Notes: generated by a model not told the origin, from the letters alone. A stretch of 6,125 nucleotides of DNA from CAYRZL01 sp964428795 (GCA_964428795.1 CAYRZL010000122.1:1-6125), one strand, 5' to 3'. Counted from the stretch's first letter, positions 1 through 6,054 are shown. Numbers and translations are program-made.

Positions 1-33
1 GTCATGTTGCACAAAAGTGGAATTTTAAGGCGT

Positions 34-89
34 AAAATAAGAGGAAGTTAACATTTGTAGTCCCTCTGTCATGGATGCTTCCTTATTTT
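34..89 (-). terminator. AT-rich inverted repeat downstream of phoU, possible weak terminator
   Basis: Read on the minus strand, AAAATAAGGAAG (89 to 78) can pair with CTTCCTCTTATTTT (47 to 34), giving 7 + 5 base pairs with a two-base bulge and a loop of about 30 bases. It lies about 75 bases past the phoU stop and its 3' arm is T-rich, so it could slow or end transcription of the pst operon. The stem is AT-rich and the loop is long, so this is a weak candidate. The rest of 1-164 shows no convincing gene on either strand, only very short open frames. Confidence 0.3.
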
Positions 90-164
90 TGGCATAACAT
101 CGGGAGAATATTTATGGTACAGCTTTTCCCATATTGCTATTCAAAAACAGGAATATCGTCATAT

Positions 165-500
165 CTACAGTTCCTCCTCTAACTCCAATCCGCCCAGATG
201 ATATCCGGTGATGGAATAGATCACCCAGTCCGCAATATTGGTCGCATGATCTCCGATACGCTCAAAATATTTTGCCACCATCAGCAGATCGGTTGCCAGA
301 GCGCCATCCTCGGCATTGCTGTTGATCATATCGATCACATCCTGCTTCATTTCCAGAAACCTCTGATCTACCACATCATCATGCCGGATCACCTCGATCG
401 CCATGTTTTTATCCTTTTTTACAAAGGCTTCCACACTTTGAACTACCATCATCTCATCGTTAAGCTGCTTTAATTGTCTGTCGAAACGATTTCTCATCAT
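165..500 (-). CDS. phoU: Half-length PhoU-type phosphate regulator (single repeat)
   Basis: PhoU proteins are peripheral cytoplasmic regulators that link the Pst transporter to the PhoR sensor kinase and repress phosphate-starvation genes when phosphate is plentiful. The usual protein is about 215 residues with two three-helix repeats, each carrying an E/DxxxD metal-binding motif. This one has 111 residues. It opens with the typical start MRNRFDRQLKQLNDEM (residues 2-17), then passes directly into second-repeat sequence (MVVQSVEAFVKKD, 18-30), the D41-D42-V-V-D45 motif and ERIGDHATNIADWV (80-93). About 100 residues of the first repeat are absent, with no stop or frameshift. The start overlaps the pstB stop as ATGATGA: the ATG at 500 lies 5 bases from AGGGAGG (506-512), and the next ATG at 497 gives the family's usual MRNRF start at 8 bases. 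Either may be used. The family assignment is firm; whether it works normally is unknown. Confidence 0.88.
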   Translation of the reverse strand: MMRNRFDRQLKQLNDEMMVVQSVEAFVKKDKNMAIEVIRHDDVVDQRFLEMKQDVIDMINSNAEDGALATDLLMVAKYFERIGDHATNIADWVIYSITGYHLGGLELEEEL

Positions 501-1246
501 CCAAACCTCCCTGTAATATAATTCTCTGTCCGTTTATCCTTCGGCATGGAAAACAGTCTTTCCGTCTCTCCCGTCTCAATGATCTCTCCTAACAGGAAAA
601 AAACGGTTTTATCTGATACACGGGTGGCCTGCTGCATATTGTGAGTCACCATAACGATGGTGTAATCTTTTTTTAATTCAATAGCCAGATCTTCAATTTT
701 TGATGTGGAGATGGGATCTAATGCAGATGTGGGTTCATCCATCAAAATGACCTCCGGCTGCACCGCCAGCGCTCTGGCAATACAAAGACGCTGCTGCTGT
801 CCTCCCGACATACCCAGGGCGCTCTTTTTCAGCCGGTCCTTACATTCCTCCCAGATCGCCGCATCCCGCAGAGATTTTTCCACAATGTCATCCAGTCTGG
901 CTTTTGAACGGATACCATGGGTACGGGGTCCAAACGCTATGTTGTCATAAATACTCATGGGAAACGGATTTGGTTTCTGAAATACCATTCCAACTCTCTT
1001 CCGCAGCAGATTGATATCCATATTTCCATAAATATTGTTCCCGTCCAACTGCACCGTACCCGTGATCCGGCAGCCCTCCACCAGATCGTTCATACGATTC
1101 AAGGTTTTTAAAAATGTGGACTTCCCACAGCCGGAAGGGCCGATAAAAGCAGTGATCTCCTTCTCCTGAATTTCCAGATCGATATGCTTTAATGCATGGA
1201 AATCACCGTAAAACAGATCCAGATTTTTTATACTAAATTTACTCAT
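497..1246 (-). CDS. pstB: Phosphate ABC transporter ATP-binding protein PstB
   Basis: This is the ATPase of the high-affinity phosphate importer. It works as a dimer on the cytoplasmic face of the PstC-PstA channel and hydrolyses ATP to drive uptake. All nucleotide-binding motifs are present in order: Walker A GPSGCGKST (36-44), Q-loop glutamine Q90 in VFQKPNPFPMSIYDNI, signature MSGGQQQRL (146-154, Met in place of the commoner Leu), Walker B VILMDE (166-171), D-loop SALD and the switch histidine H202. QKPNPFPMSIYDNIAFG and the C-terminal YITGRFG are PstB hallmarks that separate it from other ABC ATPases. At 249 residues it is full length. It begins 11 bases after the pstA stop. The nearest Shine-Dalgarno-like run, AAAGGA, overlaps the end of pstA and sits about 14 bases from the ATG, which is long, so re-initiation from pstA may matter. 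The stop overlaps the phoU start. Confidence 0.98.
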   Translation of the reverse strand: MSKFSIKNLDLFYGDFHALKHIDLEIQEKEITAFIGPSGCGKSTFLKTLNRMNDLVEGCRITGTVQLDGNNIYGNMDINLLRKRVGMVFQKPNPFPMSIYDNIAFGPRTHGIRSKARLDDIVEKSLRDAAIWEECKDRLKKSALGMSGGQQQRLCIARALAVQPEVILMDEPTSALDPISTSKIEDLAIELKKDYTIVMVTHNMQQATRVSDKTVFFLLGEIIETGETERLFSMPKDKRTENYITGRFG

Positions 1247-1257
1247 ATAATTGTTTT

Positions 1258-2091
1258 TTATCCTTTCGCAAACCTTTTTGCCACATAAGACGACACCATG
1301 TTGATGAGTATGACAACTGCCAGCAGAATAACGGCCGTGGCAAATGCCTGCTCCGTGTGCATACCCTCACTGGAAAGCACATACATATGGATCGCCAGCG
1401 TGCGTCCGCTTGCCAGCGGCCTTGCAATGCCTGCCACGGTGCCTGCTGTATAAAGCAGCCCTGCTGTCTCGCCTACGATACGCCCTACCGCCAGAATAAC
1501 GCCGGACAGAATACCGGGTACAGCACTCGGCAATACGATCCGAAATACCGTCCGAAGTCTTCCCGCTCCCAAACCAAAGCTGCCCTCCCGGTAAGAATCC
1601 GGTACAGCCAAAAGGGCTTCCTCCGTGGTCCTCATGACAAGAGGCAGTACCATGATCGCCATGGTAAAGCCGCCCGCCAGCATGGAATAGCCCCACTTCA
1701 GAGAAAATACAAAAAACAGCATACCGAACAGTCCGTACACGATGGAGGGAATGCCGGACAGGGTCTCTGCTGTGACCCGCACCACACCTACTACCTTATT
1801 TCCTTTTTTCGCATATTCCGCCAGATAAATGGCAGCAAACACGCCCAGAGGAACCGCTATGACCAGTGCAAGACAGGTCATCACAATCGTGTTGATGATG
1901 GCAGGCATCATAGAAACATTATCTGAAGTGTAATTCCATGCAAACAGATCCAAAGACAGATTGGGGATACCGTGAATCAGGACATAGACCAGCAGAAATC
2001 CAAGACATCCTACGGTAAACACTGCCGCAGCCACGGTCAGCACAGTCAAAGTAAGAGAAAGCGGTTTCTTTATACTTATACTTTTCCTCAC
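1258..2091 (-). CDS. pstA: Phosphate ABC transporter permease PstA
   Basis: This is one of the two inner-membrane subunits forming the phosphate channel with PstC. The 277-residue length is normal. About six hydrophobic segments are visible, near residues 12-38, 62-90, 108-132, 137-155, 190-215 and 248-272. The cytoplasmic coupling loop (EAA motif) that docks on PstB runs about 158-191, with EEALLAVPDSYREG, GLGAGRLRTVF and LPSAVPGI. ETLSGIPSIVYGLFG (109-123) and GRIVGETAGLLY (203-214) are typical of Pst permeases, and the spacing and ending fit PstA rather than PstC. Translation starts at GTG, not ATG: its first three bases overlap the pstC stop as GTGA, a 4-base overlap, with the ribosome binding run AAGGGGG about 8 bases upstream inside pstC. 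This arrangement implies coupled translation with pstC. Confidence 0.97.
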   Translation of the reverse strand: MRKSISIKKPLSLTLTVLTVAAAVFTVGCLGFLLVYVLIHGIPNLSLDLFAWNYTSDNVSMMPAIINTIVMTCLALVIAVPLGVFAAIYLAEYAKKGNKVVGVVRVTAETLSGIPSIVYGLFGMLFFVFSLKWGYSMLAGGFTMAIMVLPLVMRTTEEALLAVPDSYREGSFGLGAGRLRTVFRIVLPSAVPGILSGVILAVGRIVGETAGLLYTAGTVAGIARPLASGRTLAIHMYVLSSEGMHTEQAFATAVILLAVVILINMVSSYVAKRFAKG

Positions 2092-2960
2092 GCTTTTGCC
2101 CCCTTCCGCTTCAATACCGAAAAGCTCAGATTTATAATCAGAATAAACACAAACAGTACGACTCCCGTTGCGATCAACGCCTGCCTGTGCAGATCTGTGG
2201 CATATCCCATCTCCAATACAATATTGGAGGTAAGTGTCCGCACGCCCTGCAGCAGCCCCTCCGGGATCCGGGCCTGATTTCCGGCGATCATGATCACCGC
2301 CATGGTCTCGCCGATGGCTCGCCCGATACCAAGCACCACGCCTGCCAGAATACCGGATTTTGCGGCGGGCAGCATGGCAAAAAATACGCTTCTGGTATGA
2401 TCTGCTCCCAGCGCCAGAGCCCCCTCATAGTAGCTTTCCGGCACTGCCTGAATCGCAGATTCCGCCACTCCGATAATGGTAGGAAGGATCATAATTCCCA
2501 ACACGATAGAAGCCGCCAGAATACTGTTTCCGTTTGTCCGGAAATGAAGTCCCACACCGAACACATTCCGGATCATGGGAACGATAACCATCATTCCGAA
2601 AAATCCGTATACGATAGAGGGGATGCCTGCCAGCAGATCTACCGCAGGTTTCAGAATTTTATAAATATTTTTCGGACAGAACCGCGCCATAAATACTGCC
2701 ATAAAAATTCCCACGGGAACGCCGATGATAATGGCGTCGGCTGTCACATACAGGCTGCCCAGGATCATGGGCATAATCCCGTAAATATCGTTTCCCGGCT
2801 TCCATGTGGTTCCCGACAGAAATTGAAAGAATCCGATCTTCCCCATAGCGGGGATCCCATTTGCAAACAGGAACACACAGATTAGTGCCACTGCTGCAAT
2901 GGAAGCCAACGCCGCGATGAGAAAAACAATTTCCATAAGCTTTTCTTTTGCTTTTGCCAT
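2088..2960 (-). CDS. pstC: Phosphate ABC transporter permease PstC
   Basis: This is the second channel-forming inner-membrane subunit of the phosphate importer, partner of PstA. It has 290 residues, normal for the family. A short basic N-terminus (MAKAKEKL) leads into a first membrane helix (about 9-33). A periplasmic stretch with FLSGTTWKPGNDIYGIMPMI (47-66), a PstC hallmark, follows, then further helices near 66-92, 108-130, 147-166, 200-226 and 260-283. The EAA coupling loop covers about 167-200 (ESAIQAVPESYYEGALALGA, then LPAAKSGI) and is followed by GIGRAIGETMAV (211-222). The start codon shares one base with the pstS stop (TAATG). A GAGG run about 10 bases upstream, inside the last pstS codons, is the likely ribosome binding site. 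The two permeases probably arose by ancient duplication, as in all Pst systems. Confidence 0.97.
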   Translation of the reverse strand: MAKAKEKLMEIVFLIAALASIAAVALICVFLFANGIPAMGKIGFFQFLSGTTWKPGNDIYGIMPMILGSLYVTADAIIIGVPVGIFMAVFMARFCPKNIYKILKPAVDLLAGIPSIVYGFFGMMVIVPMIRNVFGVGLHFRTNGNSILAASIVLGIMILPTIIGVAESAIQAVPESYYEGALALGADHTRSVFFAMLPAAKSGILAGVVLGIGRAIGETMAVIMIAGNQARIPEGLLQGVRTLTSNIVLEMGYATDLHRQALIATGVVLFVFILIINLSFSVLKRKGAKA

Positions 2961-3841
2961 TACTGAATAACCTCATTCCAGAAGTAATAGGTTCCGGTAT
3001 AAATGTTCATCACCTGCTCACTTGTAAGCTCGTCTACCGGTGAGTCGTTATTTACAATAACTGCGATTCCATCCATGGCAATGACCTTTGCCTGAAGTCC
3101 CGCCTCAACCTCGCTGTCCTTCAGTTCACGGGATGCCATTCCGATATCGCAGATACCGTCTGCCGCTGCGCTCATTCCGGTGGTGGAATCACTGGTCTGA
3201 ATCTCAATTTCTGCATTGGGGTTTACTTCCAGATATGCCTCTTTGAGCTTCTCCATAACCGGAGATACGGAGGAAGAACCTGCCACTACCACTTTGCCGG
3301 ATGGTGTTGTTCCCGCAAAAGTCTCTGTACCGTCCAGCGGAATATATCCGTTTTCCTCTACTACTGCCTGACCTTCCGTACTCAGAATAAAGTTTTCAAA
3401 ATCCTGTGCCACTTCGGAAAGATCTCCTTTTGTTGCAATGTTAAACGGTCTGGAAATCTTGTAGGAGCCATCCTTGATCGTCTCCACACTGGGCTCTACC
3501 CCATCAATCCTTACTGCTTTTACGGTATCATTCAAGGAACCCAGGGATATGTAACCGATGGCATATTCATCCCCTGCCACAGAGGTCATCATGACAGAAG
3601 TATTATTCGTAATATTTGCATCCTCCGTGGTCATATCAACCTTCTCGCCATTTTCATCCTTCTGCTCGATGCCAAACAGCTCGATAAAAGCTCCTCTCGT
3701 GCCGGAACCGTCCTCTCTGGAGAAAATGGAGATCATCATGCTGTCATCAAAATTTCCTGTATCTGCCTGCGTATTTCCACAGGCTGCTAGTCCTGCAGCC
3801 ATCACACATCCAAGTACCAATGCTAAAATTTTCTTCTTCAT
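2960..3841 (-). CDS. pstS: Phosphate-binding lipoprotein PstS, circularly permuted domain order
   Basis: This is the extracellular phosphate-capturing subunit that hands phosphate to PstC-PstA. A lipoprotein signal peptide is clear: MKKK, a hydrophobic core and a lipobox LAAC with the lipidated Cys at residue 21. The mature part has every landmark of a PstS (PBP_like_2) fold, but in swapped order. First comes the normal second half: ISIFSREDGSGTRGAF (37-52, phosphate-binding SGT loop), AIGYISLGSL (94-103), RPFNIATK (131-138) and FILSTEGQAVVEENGYIPL (151-169). A short linker follows. The normal first half then closes the protein: GKVVVAGSSSVSP (182-194), DIGMASREL (232-240), VIAMDGIAVIVNN (253-265) and EQVMNIYTG (275-283), ending at FWNEVIQ. 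In ordinary PstS that last segment leads directly into the REDGSGTR loop. Total length, 293 residues, equals one complete domain, not two. The start is supported by AGGAGG five bases upstream. Phosphate specificity is inferred from motifs and operon. Confidence 0.95.
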   Translation of the reverse strand: MKKKILALVLGCVMAAGLAACGNTQADTGNFDDSMMISIFSREDGSGTRGAFIELFGIEQKDENGEKVDMTTEDANITNNTSVMMTSVAGDEYAIGYISLGSLNDTVKAVRIDGVEPSVETIKDGSYKISRPFNIATKGDLSEVAQDFENFILSTEGQAVVEENGYIPLDGTETFAGTTPSGKVVVAGSSSVSPVMEKLKEAYLEVNPNAEIEIQTSDSTTGMSAAADGICDIGMASRELKDSEVEAGLQAKVIAMDGIAVIVNNDSPVDELTSEQVMNIYTGTYYFWNEVIQ

Positions 3842-3846
3842 TTTTT

Positions 3847-3852
3847 CCTCCT
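3847..3852 (-). promoter_or_regulatory. Strong ribosome binding site of pstS
   Basis: A perfect AGGAGG lies five bases before the pstS ATG, followed by an A-only spacer. It is the strongest Shine-Dalgarno in the window, which fits the high protein copy number needed for a binding protein compared with the channel subunits behind it. It also fixes the start codon that carries the lipoprotein signal. Confidence 0.9.
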
Positions 3853-3895
3853 GATATTTCGGGATCTTTCTTTTCTTCCCATTTTTATCTTCTGA

Positions 3896-3924
3896 TTTAT
3901 AGTTCTGACAGCCACCTGTGAAAA
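3896..3924 (-). promoter_or_regulatory. Candidate proximal promoter of the pst operon
   Basis: On the minus strand TTTTCA (3924-3919, four of six matches to TTGACA) is followed after 17 bases by TATAAA (3901-3896, five of six matches to TATAAT). It would give a leader of roughly 48 bases before pstS. One arm of a TGACAGC/GCTGTCA inverted repeat falls in its spacer. It is an alternative to, or works with, the distal candidate at 3953-3981. Motif matches alone cannot choose between them. Confidence 0.4.
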
Positions 3925-3944
3925 CAATGCGCGCACCGCTGTCA
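3906..3944. repeat. Inverted repeat TGACAGC / GCTGTCA in the pst leader or promoter
   Basis: TGACAGC (3906-3912) and GCTGTCA (3938-3944) are perfect 7-base inverted repeats around 25 bases that include the near-palindrome CACCTGTG and GCGCGC. In RNA this would be a long-loop stem; in DNA it could be a two-half-site operator whose arms flank the -35 of the proximal promoter candidate. Nothing in the window identifies a binding protein. Confidence 0.4.
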
Positions 3945-3952
3945 TGTTTTAT

Positions 3953-3981
3953 ATCTTAGAAGGAGAATGTAAAGTTTGAAA
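3953..3981 (-). promoter_or_regulatory. Candidate distal promoter of the pst operon, next to PHO-like boxes
   Basis: On the minus strand TTTCAA (3981-3976) and TAAGAT (3958-3953) are separated by 17 bases, and an overlapping TATAAA (3953-3948) gives another possible -10. The -35 match is poor (three of six), as is common for promoters that depend on a bound response regulator. The TTAC repeat array lies directly upstream and reaches the -35 region. The leader to pstS would be about 100 bases. The position after the upstream terminator makes a pst promoter in this gap very likely; the exact elements are uncertain. Confidence 0.45.
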
Positions 3982-3990
3982 TCACGATTG

Positions 3991-4023
3991 GGTAAACAGA
4001 ACGTAAAATTATCGTAAGATTAT
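3991..4023 (-). promoter_or_regulatory. PHO-box-like array: three 11-bp direct repeats
   Basis: Three consecutive 11-base units, read on the minus strand as ATAATCTTACG (4023-4013), ATAATTTTACG (4012-4002) and TTCTGTTTACC (4001-3991), place TTAC at an exact 11-base period. The first two differ by one base. A further TTAC at 3972-3969 is one base out of phase with the array. PhoP of Firmicutes binds direct repeats of TT(A/C/T)ACA-like hexamers with about 5-base spacers, also an 11-base period, and these sit upstream of pst operons. The match in spacing, sequence type and position supports a phosphate-starvation activator site. The regulator itself is not encoded in this window. Confidence 0.65.
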
Positions 4024-4027
4024 ATTT

Positions 4028-4074
4028 AAAAAAATAAAGCCTACCCTGACACTTGTCCCGTCAAGGTAGGCTTT
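4028..4074 (-). terminator. Intrinsic terminator after the exporter gene
   Basis: AAAGCCTACCCTGAC (4036-4050) pairs with GTCAAGGTAGGCTTT (4060-4074), a 15-pair stem with one C-A mismatch and a 9-base loop. On the minus strand it is followed by one A and then seven T (4034-4028), starting nine bases after the exporter stop codon. This is a textbook Rho-independent terminator, and it insulates the exporter unit from the pst operon behind it. On the plus strand the tail is weaker (TTTGATTATTC), so it acts mainly in the minus direction. Confidence 0.92.
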
Positions 4075-4082
4075 GATTATTC

Positions 4083-5324
4083 TTATTTTGCCCGTCGCAG
4101 CTTCCCAAAAATCATCTGCGGCAGCGCCATTCCCAGTATAATACCAAAGACAATGGCTCCTGCCAGCTCAAAAGTCAAAATACCATGACTGACAAACTCA
4201 TCTCTGCTGCCCAAAAAAAGATAATATGCTGTGTAATAAAGCTGTGATCCCGGCACCAGCGGGAAAATGCCCGGCAGCAGATACACCGTGGCAGGCATCC
4301 GCCTGCAAACCGCAAGGCACCGCACCACAAAGGTCAGTACAAACGCAGCCACTCCGGTTGCAAGAAGCCCATTGATATCCTGTACGATCATTGCTTCATA
4401 GATGATCCAGCCAATAGCTCCTGTGATGCCGCAGAGCACCGTCTCTTTTTTTGGCGCTCCAAACAATACCGCAAACCCTATCGTGGCAAATATGGCAACC
4501 ACGAACTGCAGGATCAGCATCAGATTTACATTTAAGTCTGCCCCGTCCGGCTCGATATTCATCCCAAGATAACTGCAGATCCAGATGGAAATACATACCC
4601 CCAGGGCGATCAGCGTGGCAGTAAGAATCGCATCCACCAGATGAATCGTACCTGCCAGATGATCCCCATTATAATAATCGCGGATTGCTACCGTGAACGC
4701 CACTCCCGGCACCAGAAGCATAATACCGCCGATAATGATCTTATCATGCAACACCGGAAAGCCCAGCCATAATACAAGTATACTCAAAAAGGTTACAAAA
4801 AGGCTGGCACAAAGATTCGTCAAAAAACGGGACAAATGCTTTTTCTGAAACAGAATCAGCAATCCCTGCTCCAAAATTCCCACCAAAAAAGCAAACAGAC
4901 AGTCCAGCCATTGTCCTCCGAACAGGCAGCAAAAAGCCGCACAGCCGATTCCGGCAAACAGGATCGTGCCTCCATTCGAATACCCAAACGGTTCTTCCTT
5001 TATCCTGCGGGTCACTTCCCATGCTTCCGGGAAGGACACTTTTTCGCTGCATACATCCCGCGCCAGTTGATTTAATTCTGAAACCTTATTAAGATTTACA
5101 GCACCAAGAGGAACATGGCGTATCACGCTTGCTGCATCCTCCTTGTCCTCATTAGCACTGGCAAATATACCATTTGATATAACATACACATCAAATTCTT
5201 CTATATCATTGGCTTTCAGGATACGCGTCACCGTATCCTCCACACGAAAAATCTCGCCGCCATTTTGAAGCATGATATCTCCAATCTCCACAGCAAGATT
5301 TAAAATCCCCTTTGTGCTTTTCAT
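4083..5324 (-). CDS. Fused threonine/serine exporter family membrane protein (ThrE-like)
   Basis: ThrE-family proteins export small hydroxy amino acids such as threonine and serine in Corynebacterium; the substrate here is not known. In many Firmicutes the two halves are separate genes (a ThrE_N/DUF1212 protein of about 250 residues and a DUF3815/ThrE_2 protein of about 150). Here they form one 413-residue chain, as in corynebacterial ThrE. The soluble N-terminal part (about 1-115) has the family motif MLQNGGEIFRVEDTVTRI (18-35). Membrane helices of the first half follow (about 119-256), with the conserved LLVPGVAFTVAIRDYYNGDHLAG (203-225). The second half (about 266-407) has GFAVLFGAPKK and the ThrE_2 signature YLLPGIFPLVPGSQLY (348-363). 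About nine or ten membrane segments are visible. The start has an AGGGTGG site seven bases upstream. It lies 22 bases after the DUF1847 gene, so co-transcription is likely, and ends at a strong terminator. Confidence 0.9.
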   Translation of the reverse strand: MKSTKGILNLAVEIGDIMLQNGGEIFRVEDTVTRILKANDIEEFDVYVISNGIFASANEDKEDAASVIRHVPLGAVNLNKVSELNQLARDVCSEKVSFPEAWEVTRRIKEEPFGYSNGGTILFAGIGCAAFCCLFGGQWLDCLFAFLVGILEQGLLILFQKKHLSRFLTNLCASLFVTFLSILVLWLGFPVLHDKIIIGGIMLLVPGVAFTVAIRDYYNGDHLAGTIHLVDAILTATLIALGVCISIWICSYLGMNIEPDGADLNVNLMLILQFVVAIFATIGFAVLFGAPKKETVLCGITGAIGWIIYEAMIVQDINGLLATGVAAFVLTFVVRCLAVCRRMPATVYLLPGIFPLVPGSQLYYTAYYLFLGSRDEFVSHGILTFELAGAIVFGIILGMALPQMIFGKLRRAK

Positions 5325-5346
5325 CGCTCATCCACCCTGTAAAAAT

Positions 5347-5988
5347 CTACTCCTGATCCCCAAACAGCTTTTTCGCATAGTAACCGTCCGCCATCTGAAG
5401 AGCCGCCACCGTATTGTGACCGAGCACACGGTCCTTTGCCACCAGTGTCGTTACCAGAGCTTCGGAATGACGATAGAACAGGCTGTCATGTCCCACACAA
5501 AGACCCATAACAATATTTAACTCCGTTCCTTCCTTATTCAGAAGCTCCGCCTGAAGAATCGGATTGCACATATTTACGCCGGTTGCATTGCAGCGCTCAT
5601 CAATGCCCATATCCACCTTGCGCACGGTACCGCACTTACAGCCTACACCAAACACTTCAAAGCCATGACTGCGCAATACACGCGCCAAAACGCCGGATTC
5701 CTTCAACAAACCCACACAGGTGGCAATTCCGATTTTATGATAACCCAGCTTTTTGGCAAACTCTACCATTTCCTGTACACGGGTCATCTGACAATAATTG
5801 TCATTTTCCACCTCAGCAGCCATCTGAAATGCTCTCAGCTCTTCCCCCGTATATTTTTCCAGAACAGATTTTAACTCCTCCTCTGTCATCCCCGTACTCA
5901 GACAGAAATTTGGATAGCTTTTATCCATCAGGTTGCAATTCCCCACACCGCAGTCCACACAACTGCGTCTTATCTCTTTTTCAGCCAT
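5347..5988 (-). CDS. Cysteine-rich DUF1847 family protein, function unknown
   Basis: The 213-residue product looks like the DUF1847 family of presumed metal-binding proteins found mostly in anaerobes; no reaction is established. Eleven cysteines are spread through it: a C10-x2-C13-x4-C18 cluster near the N-terminus (CVDCGVGNC), C29, C66, C91 in KIGIATCVGLLKES, C117-x-C119 in GVGCKCG, C133, C141 in NMCNP, and C164 in MGLCVGHDSLF. The pattern suggests a bound metal or iron-sulfur centre, which is inference. There is no signal peptide or membrane segment, so it should be cytoplasmic. The start at 5988 is chosen over upstream ATGs because AAAGGAG lies about 6-7 bases before it and because the extension up to 6102 overlaps the promoter and reads like non-coding sequence. 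It heads a likely two-gene transcript with the exporter. Confidence 0.82.
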   Translation of the reverse strand: MAEKEIRRSCVDCGVGNCNLMDKSYPNFCLSTGMTEEELKSVLEKYTGEELRAFQMAAEVENDNYCQMTRVQEMVEFAKKLGYHKIGIATCVGLLKESGVLARVLRSHGFEVFGVGCKCGTVRKVDMGIDERCNATGVNMCNPILQAELLNKEGTELNIVMGLCVGHDSLFYRHSEALVTTLVAKDRVLGHNTVAALQMADGYYAKKLFGDQE

Positions 5989-6054
5989 ATCATGCTCCTT
6001 TATATCCCCAAAAATCCTTCCCGGTTTATGTATTAACAATCCTTTGCTAAAAAA

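Noticed and set aside
114..182. Short plus-strand frame starting ATG GTA CAG after GGGAG, 22 codons
   Set aside because: It has a plausible ribosome binding site but is very short, overlaps the phoU 3' end antisense and encodes nothing recognisable.
1357..1926. 189-codon plus-strand open frame opposite pstA
   Set aside because: It is antisense to an unmistakable pstA, rich in His, Gln, Arg and Cys as expected from reverse reading of a membrane protein gene, and has no recognisable domain.
2187..2885. 232-codon plus-strand open frame opposite pstC
   Set aside because: It is a shadow of pstC with biased His/Arg/Gln composition and no domain; the minus-strand frame carries all the PstC motifs.
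2960..3841. The idea that the odd PstS order is a frameshift, partial gene or assembly join
   Set aside because: The frame is uninterrupted, signal peptide and ribosome binding site are in place, the stop overlaps the pstC start, and the two halves add up to exactly one full domain with a natural linker, so a permutation explains it better.
5989..6048. Possible riboswitch in the leader of the DUF1847 gene
   Set aside because: The leader is only about 60 bases, AT- and purine-rich, with no stable stem or terminator-like hairpin visible.
5583..6050. 155-codon plus-strand open frame opposite the DUF1847 gene
   Set aside because: It is antisense to a cysteine-rich gene with conserved motifs, Pro/Ser/Cys-rich, and runs through the promoter region without its own signals.
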